From positions 1-64,000 of the forward strand of contig CAKZQZ010000066.1 in NCBI GenBank assembly GCA_937142855.1: DNA of 64,000 nucleotides, given 5' to 3'. The notes under the pieces are model-generated. The model was given only the letters and a program-made list of their open reading frames with translations, did no database searches and was not told the DNA's origin. A program made the position numbers and the translations under genes. Of this stretch, positions 1 to 8,209 are shown in pieces; positions within the stretch are counted from its first letter, which is position 1, and the number at the start of each line of letters is the position of its first letter. This DNA is from an uncultured Alphaproteobacteria bacterium (GTDB taxonomy: Bacteria; Pseudomonadota; Alphaproteobacteria; Puniceispirillales; Marisalimonadaceae).

Positions 1-584
1 GCTGGTCTATCTGCCAATTCCTTATACCATCTAGTGACATTTGGAAATTCATTTAAATCTATTTCTTGCCAATCAAATCTAGCAGTCCATGGCCATATTG
101 ATATATCAGCGATACTATATTCATTACCTGAGATATATTGATGTTGACCAAGACGCTTGTCCATTACGCCGTACAGCCTTCTGGCCTCTTTTGAGTACCT
201 TTCTTCCGCGTAAGCAGACTTTCCTTTGTTGTATTTAACAAAGTGATGGACTTGTCCAAACATCGGCCCTACACCACCCATTTGCCACATAAGCCATTCA
301 ATAGTCCTGTAATATTCATCTGAGTTAGACTTATTAATTAATTTTTCACTCTTCTCGGCTAAATACATAAGAATAGCACCTGACTCAAAGAGTGAATAAT
401 TATTATTATCTTTATCAACTATTGCTGGAATTCTGTTATTTGGAGAGACTTTTAAAAAATGGGGTTGGAATTGCTCATCCTTTGCAATATTTATTGAATG
501 AACGTTATAATCCATCCCTATTTCTTCGAGCATTATAGAGACTTTTCTTCCATTAGGTGTATGCCAAGTATATAAATCTATCAT
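1..584 (-). CDS. Glutathione S-transferase, YfcG/YghU type (3' end cut off)
   Basis: The ATG lies at 584 and the gene reads leftward off the window edge, so about 194 codons are visible and the C-terminus is missing. In E. coli, YfcG/YghU proteins are glutathione-dependent disulfide reductases more than classical transferases. The thioredoxin-like domain begins MIDLYTWHTPNGRKV, followed by the cis-proline glutathione site SPNNRIPAIVD and the LFESGAILMYLAEK loop. The helical domain carries SIADISIWPW. The resemblance to E. coli YfcG runs along the whole visible length. A quinone oxidoreductase lies just upstream on the same strand (16-base gap), so the two may be cotranscribed in a redox-defence context. 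Confidence 0.9.
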   Translation of the reverse strand, partial: MIDLYTWHTPNGRKVSIMLEEIGMDYNVHSINIAKDEQFQPHFLKVSPNNRIPAIVDKDNNNYSLFESGAILMYLAEKSEKLINKSNSDEYYRTIEWLMWQMGGVGPMFGQVHHFVKYNKGKSAYAEERYSKEARRLYGVMDKRLGQHQYISGNEYSIADISIWPWTARFDWQEIDLNEFPNVTRWYKELADRP

Positions 585-601
585 TTTTTTGTCCTTATTA
601 T

Positions 602-1585
602 TTAAAGAGTGATTACAATTCCGCCTTTAGTTTTTCTACCTTCTAGTAAATTGTGTGCATCTACAATTTTTTCTAATGGCATTCTATCATGAATAGCTAC
701 ATTCAATCTGCCATCAGCAATCCTACTGTAAAGCTGATAAGAAGCATCATTGTACTCGTCTCTATTAGCAATATAAGTAAATAAAGTTGGTCGTGTTACA
801 AACAATGATCCTTTAGCTGATAAAAGACCTAAATTAAAATCAACTATAGGTCCTGAAGCTTGACCAAAAAGAGCCCATAAACCACGAGGTTTAAGACAAT
901 CCATTGAGCCAGGAAAAACTGATTTTGCTACACTGTCATAAACAACATCACATTTTTGATTGTTAGTAATACTCATAACTTCAGCAACAAAGTCTTTGTC
1001 ATTATAGTCAATCACGTGATGATATCCCGCTTTTTTTGCAGCCTCAGCTTTTTCAGGGCCTCCCACAGTTCCAATCATAGTAGCACCAATCTCACTACCC
1101 CATTGTCCCATTAATTGACCTACGCCACCTGCAGCTGCGTGGACTAAAGCTGTCATTCCACTTTCCAACTTAAATGTTAGATGAAGCAAATAATGAGTTG
1201 TAAGACCCTTTAAAGTACTAGCGACAACATCATGATCATTTACTTTAACTTTTAACTCAACTGCATGAGCTGCATTTATCAGTGCATATTCAGCATAGGC
1301 TCCAACAGGTGTTACATAAGAAACCTTGTCTCCTTCTTTTAAAAAATCAACACCATCTCCTACGGCATAAACATGTCCAACGCCCTCTGATCCAGGAACT
1401 TTAATTTTTTCTTGATTAGGCCAAGGATATAAACCACTTCTGAAATATGTATCTAAGTAATTTAAACCAATTGCATCATTTTTAACTACTATTTGGCCAG
1501 GACCTGGTGTTGGTATATCAGCTTCTATAAGCTTCATATTTTCTGCTGCACCAAAATCAGTTAATTCTATCACTCTTTGTGTCAT
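602..1585 (-). CDS. NADPH:quinone oxidoreductase (zinc-free MDR family)
   Basis: A 327-residue medium-chain reductase of the QOR type, expected to reduce quinones or enals with NADPH in the cytoplasm. The GroES-like N-terminal half contains GSEGVGHVYAVGDGV. The Rossmann half carries the nucleotide-binding motif AAAGGVGQLMGQW at about residues 149-161, where QOR enzymes have AAGGVG. The structural and catalytic zinc cysteines of alcohol dehydrogenases are absent, as expected for QOR. Length is normal. It lies divergent from sodB and upstream of a disulfide-reducing glutathione transferase, so an oxidative-stress role is a reasonable inference. The exact substrate cannot be read from sequence. 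Confidence 0.9.
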   Translation of the reverse strand: MTQRVIELTDFGAAENMKLIEADIPTPGPGQIVVKNDAIGLNYLDTYFRSGLYPWPNQEKIKVPGSEGVGHVYAVGDGVDFLKEGDKVSYVTPVGAYAEYALINAAHAVELKVKVNDHDVVASTLKGLTTHYLLHLTFKLESGMTALVHAAAGGVGQLMGQWGSEIGATMIGTVGGPEKAEAAKKAGYHHVIDYNDKDFVAEVMSITNNQKCDVVYDSVAKSVFPGSMDCLKPRGLWALFGQASGPIVDFNLGLLSAKGSLFVTRPTLFTYIANRDEYNDASYQLYSRIADGRLNVAIHDRMPLEKIVDAHNLLEGRKTKGGIVITL

Positions 1586-1741
1586 TGTATCTCCCTAGAA
1601 TATATATGTGAAACCATTACATTTTATAATGACTTATATCAAATTAGAATTTATGATAACCAAAATCAATGTTTTATAATTAATTACTTGTAAAACTAGC
1701 ATTTATAATTATGTCTATAAAAAACAAATCAGGAGAATTTT

Positions 1742-2341
1742 ATGAGTTTAGTATTGTCAGAATTACCCTATGCTATAGATGCACTTGCAGATCATGGTAT
1801 GAGCAGAGAAACAATGGAATATCACCATGATATTCATCACAAAGCATATGTAGACAACGGAAACAATCTGTTAAAAGGAACAGAATGGGAAAATAAAAGC
1901 TTGGAAGAAATAATTGTTGGTACCTATGATTCAAATAGTGTTGCCCAAAATGGTATTTTTAATAACGTTTCACAACATTGGAACCATGAACAATTTTGGC
2001 AAATGATGGGACCATCAAAAGTAAGTATGCCTTCAGAACTAGAAAACGCAATTACGAGCTCATTTGGAAGTGTTGATAAGTTTAAAGAAGATTTTTGTAA
2101 TGCTGGCGCTACTCAATTTGGATCTGGTTGGTGTTGGTTAGTGAAAGATAAAGATGGTAGTTTAAAAATAACTAAAACTGAAAATGGTGTTAACCCAGTC
2201 TGTTTTGGTCAAACTGCTTTGTTAGGTTGCGATGTATGGGAACACTCATATTATATTGATTTTCGAAATAAAAGACCAGTCTACCTAAAAAACTTTGTAG
2301 ACAATTTAGTTAACTGGGAAAATGTAGCTTCACGTCTATAA
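1742..2341 (+). CDS. sodB: Iron superoxide dismutase
   Basis: This enzyme converts superoxide to oxygen and peroxide in the cytoplasm. Its 199 residues are normal for the Fe/Mn family. Metal ligands are visible: His28 in MEYHHDIHHKAYV, the His in QHWNHEQFW, and the Asp and His in DVWEHSYYIDF. The gateway Tyr36 and the paired His32/His33 are also kept. The QHWNHEQFW surroundings resemble alphaproteobacterial iron enzymes; metal choice is inferred. A strong Shine-Dalgarno (AGGAGA, 1731-1736) supports the ATG at 1742. It stands alone, divergent from the quinone reductase and ended by a hairpin terminator. Confidence 0.96.
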   Translation: MSLVLSELPYAIDALADHGMSRETMEYHHDIHHKAYVDNGNNLLKGTEWENKSLEEIIVGTYDSNSVAQNGIFNNVSQHWNHEQFWQMMGPSKVSMPSELENAITSSFGSVDKFKEDFCNAGATQFGSGWCWLVKDKDGSLKITKTENGVNPVCFGQTALLGCDVWEHSYYIDFRNKRPVYLKNFVDNLVNWENVASRL

Positions 2342-2358
2342 AATCATTTTAATAAGAT

Positions 2359-2390
2359 AAAGGCATTTTATAAAATGCCTTTATTCTTTT
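2359..2390. terminator. Bidirectional terminator between sodB and the dioxygenase gene
   Basis: A perfect 12-base inverted repeat, AAAGGCATTTTA then TAAAATGCCTTT (2359-2382), is followed on the plus strand by TATTCTTTTT. A-rich sequence on the other side serves the minus-strand gene, whose stop codon lies inside the right arm. Confidence 0.8.
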
Positions 2391-3214
2391 TCCATAACTA
2401 TATCAAAATTTAAAAGTAAACATTTTTCTTTGCTTTCATCATCAATACCATGCTCGAGTTTTCTTATTAAACTTTTCTTAACAGCAAAGACTGTATCACT
2501 TTCTAGATATTTATCTCCATCAATAAAAACATGTGTTACTAAATCTTTATAACCTTTAGATTTTACCATAAAATGAATATGTGCTGGCCTAAAGGGATGT
2601 CTATCTAAATTTTGCAAGAGATCTCCTACAGGGCCATCCACTGGGATAGGGTAGTATTGTGGTTTAACTGTTCTAAACATATAAGAGCCATCATCAAGTG
2701 TTTCCAAAGTTGCTCTTAAATCAACAATATCGTCTCCTTTTTGTACGTCGTACAAACCATCAGGACCTGATTGCCAAACTTCTATTGAAGCTCCTGAAAC
2801 AGGTTGATTATTAACATCGGTGATTTTACCTGAAACTATACAATTTTCACCTGAAACTGTTTTGGCAATATTATCCCCATTATTTATTTTAACTGATGGT
2901 GCATGAAATGGCCCCAAGACTGTAGTTTCCGTTTCTTCATTAGATTTTCTATTGTTTATAGCATCCAAAAGCATTGAAACACCCAATACATCAGACAAAA
3001 GAATAAATTCTTGTCTTCTATCATCGCATTTTTGACCCGTTTTAGTTAAAAACATTATAGCTTTCATCCACTCTTCTTCTGTCGGCTCTACCTCTTTAAC
3101 AACTTGATGTAGATGGGTAATGATAGAATTCATAATTTGTTTTAATCTTTTATCTTCTATCCTTGCAAAACTGTTTAAAACAGCTTCTGTAGCGTTATTC
3201 TCATTAAAATCCAT
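2381..3214 (-). CDS. Intradiol ring-cleavage dioxygenase (hydroxyquinol/catechol 1,2-dioxygenase)
   Basis: A 277-residue non-heme Fe(III) dioxygenase that opens a 1,2-dihydroxylated aromatic ring between the hydroxyls. The N-terminal helical dimerisation domain (residues 1 to about 100) contains EPTEEEWMKAIMFLTKTGQK, and TTVLGPFHAP leads into the beta-sandwich. Iron ligands are visible as Tyr in DGLYDVQ, Tyr in PQYYPIPVDGPVGDLL, and two His in RPAHIHFMV. The overall pattern resembles hydroxyquinol 1,2-dioxygenase more than catechol dioxygenase, but the substrate is inferred. No maleylacetate reductase or muconate cycloisomerase gene is nearby. The nucleosidase and apt genes lie immediately upstream on the same strand with a 9-base gap, an odd pairing. 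Confidence 0.92.
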   Translation of the reverse strand: MDFNENNATEAVLNSFARIEDKRLKQIMNSIITHLHQVVKEVEPTEEEWMKAIMFLTKTGQKCDDRRQEFILLSDVLGVSMLLDAINNRKSNEETETTVLGPFHAPSVKINNGDNIAKTVSGENCIVSGKITDVNNQPVSGASIEVWQSGPDGLYDVQKGDDIVDLRATLETLDDGSYMFRTVKPQYYPIPVDGPVGDLLQNLDRHPFRPAHIHFMVKSKGYKDLVTHVFIDGDKYLESDTVFAVKKSLIRKLEHGIDDESKEKCLLLNFDIVMEKE

Positions 3215-3223
3215 TTGTACCTC

Positions 3224-3787
3224 CTATTTTAAATTACTCTCTAAGGTCTTAATAAAATCCATTGCGCCATTTTGTATATTTTCTTCCCAATCGTTTGCAG
3301 CTTCATTATTTGCATTATCAGAAATGTACTTATAACAATAAAAGTTAATCCTATTTAGATGACAAAACTTTGCAATAGAATAAGCCTCCATATCAACCAC
3401 ATCAGTTTTCAAAGTTTGTTTAGAAATTACAAAGTTATCTCCAGTACCACAGGAAAAACCATCATAATTAAATTTAATTGTTTTGTTTTTTTCAAAAGGT
3501 GTTTCACCAACCTTAAAACCTAATGCTGTCACATCCATATCTCTTTGTTTAAATGAATTAACAGAAACTAAACCTTTTAAATTAGAGTTCAAAGCCCCAG
3601 CAGTACCATAATTTATAATGGTTGATGGTTTATATGTGTTGTAGGCCTTTGCTACTGTTAGAGCTGCATTAACCTTACCTACTCCTGAATAAACAATATT
3701 CCAGTTTGGCAAAAGTTTTTGAGGTAATTCTCTTTCTAAAGCAACTATAATAAGCGAATTTTTATGATTAATACCTTTAATCATCAT
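3224..3787 (-). CDS. 5'-methylthioadenosine/S-adenosylhomocysteine nucleosidase-like protein
   Basis: A PNP/UDP-phosphorylase-fold nucleosidase, expected to release adenine from methylthioadenosine or S-adenosylhomocysteine. NYGTAGAL forms the ribose/phosphate-side loop, VDMEAYSIAKFC contains the ribose-binding Met-Glu pair, and ISDNANNEA supplies the catalytic Asp. At 187 residues it is about 40 shorter than the usual 230, with the loss mainly in the central region; the active-site motifs remain. It overlaps the 3' end of apt by 11 bases, so the two are translated together, and the adenine released here would feed apt. Substrate choice is inferred. Confidence 0.82.
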   Translation of the reverse strand: MMIKGINHKNSLIIVALERELPQKLLPNWNIVYSGVGKVNAALTVAKAYNTYKPSTIINYGTAGALNSNLKGLVSVNSFKQRDMDVTALGFKVGETPFEKNKTIKFNYDGFSCGTGDNFVISKQTLKTDVVDMEAYSIAKFCHLNRINFYCYKYISDNANNEAANDWEENIQNGAMDFIKTLESNLK

Positions 3788-4292
3788 ACTTTAATAAAGA
3801 ATAAACAGGACAATTTAAATTATTTTTACCCATTAATGATACTAATTCTATTAAAACTAATGAGGCAACAACATTACCATTTGATATACAAACCAGCTCT
3901 TCTGCACACTTAAGAGTACCTCCGGTTGCAAGCAAATCATCAACTAAAATAATATTTTTATTTTTTAAATTTATCTTTTTTTGAATAGATAGTGAAGATG
4001 AACCATATTCTAAATCATAAGTTTTACTGATCACATCACCTGGTAATTTACCTTGTTTTCTTATCATAAATGACCCAATACCAATTGCATCAGCAATTAG
4101 AGTAGAAAACAAGAAACCTCTTGCATCCAAACCACCAATAAGATCAACCTTATGTGACTTAATATTATTTAAAAATTTATTCTTTGCATAATCTAAAGCA
4201 TTACTATTTTCTAGCAAAGGACTGATATCCTTGAAGTTTATACCTTTAATTGGAAAATCAGGAATTTCATCTATGTAATTAAATAAGTTCAC
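3777..4292 (-). CDS. apt: Adenine phosphoribosyltransferase
   Basis: Apt converts adenine and PRPP to AMP. The 171-residue protein shows the family start DFPIKGINFKDISPLL and the PRPP-binding motif IILVDDLLATGGTLKCAEEL at about residues 113-132. DLIGGLDARGFLF lies upstream, as in other Apt proteins. Its last codons overlap the start of the nucleosidase gene, giving a two-step adenine-salvage unit. The gene is divergent from an amidase with only 65 bases between them. Confidence 0.95.
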   Translation of the reverse strand: MNLFNYIDEIPDFPIKGINFKDISPLLENSNALDYAKNKFLNNIKSHKVDLIGGLDARGFLFSTLIADAIGIGSFMIRKQGKLPGDVISKTYDLEYGSSSLSIQKKINLKNKNIILVDDLLATGGTLKCAEELVCISNGNVVASLVLIELVSLMGKNNLNCPVYSLLKYDD

Positions 4293-4357
4293 TTTTAATC
4301 AAAACAATCTATAAAATTATCATAACTTTACTCTAATATAAATTTAATGGATACAAA

Positions 4358-5515
4358 ATGAATTTTTTAATGCCTCATTCTCCCAAACGGGAAATTTCTA
4401 TTAACAAAAACGGAGTGCTAAACAATTTAAGCTTTGTTTTAAAAGATATGTGCAAGATTAAAGGCTTAAAAACTTCATGCGGCAATCCTGATTTTTATGT
4501 TAAGTGCTCTATTGCAGAAGATCATGCCCCATTTTTAAATGAGCTTTTAAACAATGGAGCTGTTTTAAAAGGAATTACGATTTGTGATGAATTCTTTTAT
4601 TCATTAATTGGGGAAAACGGTCATTACGGCACACCCAACAATTTAAATGCTCCTGGTTGTGTGCCTGGTGGATCAAGCTCTGGTTCAGCAGCTGCCCTAA
4701 CCGAAAACCTTTACGATTTTTCAATAGGCTCTGATACAGGTGGTTCCGTTAGAATTCCAGCTTCATTTTGTGGGTTAATGGGAATAAGGCCTACACATGA
4801 CAGAATTAACACTAATGGTGTTTATCCTATGGCACCAAGCTTTGATACCGTAGGTTGGTTTGCAAAGAAGATTGAAGTGTTTCAGAAAATTGGTGATGTT
4901 CTATTAAATAATAATGAGACTTCTAAAGCTAATTTTAAAAAATACGTTATTGCAGAAGATCTTCTTGAAATAGCTGAAACTGAAGTTCAAAATGAATTTA
5001 AAAAATTTATAGATTTAAAGTTACCAGGAATTAGTAAAGTTCGTCTATCTACCCTCACCAAATCAGAAATTGCAGATAATTTCAGAATTCTTCAAGGTAA
5101 CGAAGTGAAAGAAAACGTTTTACCTTGGATAACAAAAAATAAACCAACCATATCACCTGAAATAAATGCAAGGATTGAGATGGCTTCAAAAATAACTAAT
5201 GACGAAGTAAAATTAGCTAAAACTTTTAGAAACAAGCTTGTTAAAGAGGTCGAAAATTCTTTACCTGAGGGAGTTATAGCTATATTCCCTACAGCTCCCT
5301 TTTCAGCACCAGTTTGTGGTCAAGACGATGCAAGCTTGGGATCTTATAGAAAAAAGTTAATGGAAATGACTTCAATAGCGGGAATGACTTACAGACCACA
5401 AATTTCTTTACCTTGCTTAAAAAATAAAAATAGACCTGTAGGCATTTCATTATTAGGTTGGAAATATAGTGACGAAATATTATTAAAAAAAATTACAGAC
5501 ATAATAGAAGGATAA
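4358..5515 (+). CDS. Amidase (amidase-signature family, AMI1-like)
   Basis: A 385-residue amidase-signature hydrolase that would cleave a small amide to acid and ammonia. The Ser-cisSer-Lys triad is complete: Lys in SFVLKDMCKIKG, cis-Ser in PGGSSSGSAAA, and nucleophile Ser in GSDTGGSVRIPAS. The compact length and early Lys resemble indole-3-acetamide/AMI1-type amidases. The true substrate is unknown. The stop is 3 bases from the start of a carboxymuconolactone-decarboxylase-like gene, so they form an operon. Confidence 0.88.
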   Translation: MNFLMPHSPKREISINKNGVLNNLSFVLKDMCKIKGLKTSCGNPDFYVKCSIAEDHAPFLNELLNNGAVLKGITICDEFFYSLIGENGHYGTPNNLNAPGCVPGGSSSGSAAALTENLYDFSIGSDTGGSVRIPASFCGLMGIRPTHDRINTNGVYPMAPSFDTVGWFAKKIEVFQKIGDVLLNNNETSKANFKKYVIAEDLLEIAETEVQNEFKKFIDLKLPGISKVRLSTLTKSEIADNFRILQGNEVKENVLPWITKNKPTISPEINARIEMASKITNDEVKLAKTFRNKLVKEVENSLPEGVIAIFPTAPFSAPVCGQDDASLGSYRKKLMEMTSIAGMTYRPQISLPCLKNKNRPVGISLLGWKYSDEILLKKITDIIEG

Positions 5516-5518
5516 AAA

Positions 5519-6097
5519 ATGACACGTATAAAAGATTGGAAAGTTGAAGAATTAACAAAAGAACAAAAAGAAATACATGACACTATTATTTCTGGACCTA
5601 GAGGACACGTTGTAGGACCTTTAAGAATTTGGCTTAACAATCCTGGCCTTGCTAAAAGCGCACAAACTGTTGGCGCTTATGCCAGATACGGAACCTGTCT
5701 TTCTAAAGGATTATCTGAATTAGCCATTATTGTTACTGGAAGAGTTTGGTCAGCTGCTTTTGAATGGGAGCATCATGCTCCACTAGCAATTGAAGGTGGA
5801 ATTGATCCTGAGCATGTAAAAGTTATAAGCTTAGGTCAAAAGCCAAATTTTCAAAATGCGGAAGAAGAAGCTGTCTTTGATTTTGCAGCAGAAGCTAATA
5901 TTTTAAAAAATGTAACTGATGCAACTTATCAAAAATTAGTCGATTTATTAGGAGAAAATGCTGCAATAGATTTAGTCGGCATATGTGGTTACTATAGTTT
6001 AATTTCTATGACATTAAATGTTTTCAAAGTACCAAATGACACTGATAAATGGCCATTACCAGAAGTAAGTGATTTTTCTAAAATGTTGAAAAATTAA
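5519..6097 (+). CDS. Carboxymuconolactone decarboxylase-family protein
   Basis: An all-helical protein of the CMD/AhpD-like superfamily, 192 residues. RVWSAAFEWEHHAPLA followed by EGGIDPEHVKVI is the typical helix pair. There is no CxxC, so it is not an AhpD-type peroxidase reductase. True 4-carboxymuconolactone decarboxylases act in the protocatechuate branch; no other gene of that branch is here, so the reaction is uncertain. It is translationally coupled to the amidase upstream. Its stop codon interlocks with that of mmsA (shared TTAA at 6094-6097). Confidence 0.8.
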   Translation: MTRIKDWKVEELTKEQKEIHDTIISGPRGHVVGPLRIWLNNPGLAKSAQTVGAYARYGTCLSKGLSELAIIVTGRVWSAAFEWEHHAPLAIEGGIDPEHVKVISLGQKPNFQNAEEEAVFDFAAEANILKNVTDATYQKLVDLLGENAAIDLVGICGYYSLISMTLNVFKVPNDTDKWPLPEVSDFSKMLKN

Positions 6098-7590
6098 TTA
6101 TTACTTGGAAATGTATATTGGGCACCTGAATGATGGCCTGAAGGCCATCTTCCGGTTACCGTTTTTAACCTAGTATAAAATCTTACCGCTTCCATTCCAT
6201 AAACACCATGACCGCCAAATGCAGACCTTTTCCAACCTCCGAATGAATGATAGGCAACAGGAACTGGAATAGGTACATTAACCCCTACCATTCCTATTTG
6301 ACATTCATTTGTAAATTTTCTTGCAACACCTCCGTTTGAAGTAAAAATCGCAGTTCCATTTCCATATTCGTGCTTATTAACAATATCAAGTGCATAATTA
6401 AAACTATCAGCTCTGACCATAGAAAGAACAGGGCCAAAAATTTCTTCTTTATAAATAGACATATCAGTTGTTACATTGTCAAAAAAAGAACCGCCTATAA
6501 AAAAACCATTTTCATAGCCTTGAAGCTTTAAATTTCTTCCATCTACAATTAAATCTGCCCCCTCTTCCAAGCCTTGATCTATATATTTTTTTACTTTAGC
6601 CAGGTGATCAGAGGTCACTAAAGGCCCCATTTCAGACTCAGGGTCAAGTCCAGGACCTATTTTTAAATTTTCAATTTTAGGCTTAACAATTTCTTTAATT
6701 CTATCACCTGTTCCTTGACCAACAGCTACCACAACAGAGATAGCCATACATCTTTCACCAGCAGACCCAAAAACAGAACCCATTATAGCATCACCAACCA
6801 TTTCCATGTCGGCATCTGGCATTACCACCATATGGTTTTTAGCTCCACCCATTGCTTGCACTTTTTTCCCATACTTAGCAGCTTCTTTATATACGTAATG
6901 AGCAATAGGAGTTGAACCTACAAAACTTACACCACTAATGTCTTTGTGTTGCAAAATTGCATCCACGGTTTCTTTTCCACCATTAACAAGATTTAAAACA
7001 CCAGGAGGTATCCCTGCCTCCAAAACTATTTCAGCCAGTAATTTAGTTGAGCTTGGATCTCTTTCAGAAGGTTTCAGAATGAAACAGTTTCCACAAGCAA
7101 TGGCAACAGGAAACATCCACATTGGAACCATCACAGGAAAATTAAAAGGTGTTATGCCTGCACATATTCCCATAGGCTGATAATCAGACCAACTATCAAT
7201 TGATCTTCCAACATTACTTGTGTAATTACCTGCCAAATGAGTTGGTATGCCACAAGCAAATTCAACAACTTCCAACCCTCTTCCAATTTCTCCTAAAGCA
7301 TCATCAAAGGTTTTCCCATGTTCTTGAGAAATAAGTTTAGCAAGCTCATTTTGTCTTAATTCGATGATTTCTTTTAATTTAAACATTTTTCTTGATCTTG
7401 CTAAAGGGGTCAAACTTGACCATTCAGGTAAAATGTTAAGTGAGGATTCAACAGCCTTGTTTACACAATCTAAAGTGCCCGATACAACTCTTGAAACTTC
7501 TTCTCCTGAAGCTGGATTAAAAATTGGAGTTGAAGTTAAATTCGGAAATTCAGCATTTTTTCCATTTATGAAGTGATCAACAAGTTTCAT
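6094..7590 (-). CDS. mmsA: Methylmalonate-semialdehyde dehydrogenase (CoA-acylating)
   Basis: An aldehyde dehydrogenase-fold enzyme of 498 residues that converts methylmalonate or malonate semialdehyde to propionyl-CoA or acetyl-CoA in valine, inositol and beta-alanine breakdown. The nucleophile is Cys281 in GSAGERCMAIS. The general-base Glu of ordinary ALDHs is replaced in GGAKNHMVVMPDAD (Asn252), a hallmark of the MmsA subfamily. TPFNFPVMVPMWMFP is also typical. It stands alone, without mmsB or an inositol operon nearby. The 3' end overlaps the convergent CMD-like gene by 4 bases. Confidence 0.94.
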   Translation of the reverse strand: MKLVDHFINGKNAEFPNLTSTPIFNPASGEEVSRVVSGTLDCVNKAVESSLNILPEWSSLTPLARSRKMFKLKEIIELRQNELAKLISQEHGKTFDDALGEIGRGLEVVEFACGIPTHLAGNYTSNVGRSIDSWSDYQPMGICAGITPFNFPVMVPMWMFPVAIACGNCFILKPSERDPSSTKLLAEIVLEAGIPPGVLNLVNGGKETVDAILQHKDISGVSFVGSTPIAHYVYKEAAKYGKKVQAMGGAKNHMVVMPDADMEMVGDAIMGSVFGSAGERCMAISVVVAVGQGTGDRIKEIVKPKIENLKIGPGLDPESEMGPLVTSDHLAKVKKYIDQGLEEGADLIVDGRNLKLQGYENGFFIGGSFFDNVTTDMSIYKEEIFGPVLSMVRADSFNYALDIVNKHEYGNGTAIFTSNGGVARKFTNECQIGMVGVNVPIPVPVAYHSFGGWKRSAFGGHGVYGMEAVRFYTRLKTVTGRWPSGHHSGAQYTFPSNN

Positions 7591-7681
7591 AATATCTCCA
7601 AATAAAGGATTTTAAACATAAAATTTATATAATATTATACTGCTCAAAACCAAGCCAAAAGTAAAACGAAAGTTTATGTAA

Positions 7682-8209
7682 ATGGACATTATAAAAAAAA
7701 CAAAAATTAGTTATCGGGTTACATATTTAGAAATGAATGAGGTGCCAAAGTTTGATTGGCCAAAAAACCTTAAACACAAACTTAGTATTTTTTTGGCTGA
7801 AGATTTTCCATCATGGTATTTCTTATTTTTTTACAAACAGGTTGGTGAAAAATATTTTTGGACAGATTGGCTTAATAAAAGCAATAAAGAAATTGATGAT
7901 TTTGTAGGTAATAAAAATGTTTTACTTTACACATTCATTAAAGACGGATTTCCAGCTGGTTTTTATATGCTAGATTACCGAACAAAAGATATTTGCGATA
8001 TTAGTTTCTTTGGTCTTGTTAAAGAAGCAATTGGAATGGGTCTTGGAAAATATTTATTAAAGACTGCAATATTAACAGCCTGGGATAGTAGGAAAATAAA
8101 AAAATTAACTATTAACACCTGCTCACTTGATCATAAAAACGCACTTTACCTTTACCAAAAATACGGGTTTAGTGCAGTTGATTTCAAAGATTGTGAAAAA
8201 TTTGTTTAA
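7682..8209 (+). CDS. GNAT-family N-acetyltransferase
   Basis: A 175-residue acetyl-CoA-dependent acetyltransferase. The pyrophosphate-binding loop is in KEAIGMGLGKYLLKTAI (the Q/RxxGxG/A region) and the closing motif is HKNALYLYQKYGFSAVD. The substrate cannot be predicted. The ribosome site is weak, and a second in-frame ATG at codon 18 is possible. It is followed with no gap by a convergent D-aminoacylase-like gene. Acetylation and deacylation of the same amino compounds is a tempting link but not shown. Confidence 0.85.
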   Translation: MDIIKKTKISYRVTYLEMNEVPKFDWPKNLKHKLSIFLAEDFPSWYFLFFYKQVGEKYFWTDWLNKSNKEIDDFVGNKNVLLYTFIKDGFPAGFYMLDYRTKDICDISFFGLVKEAIGMGLGKYLLKTAILTAWDSRKIKKLTINTCSLDHKNALYLYQKYGFSAVDFKDCEKFV

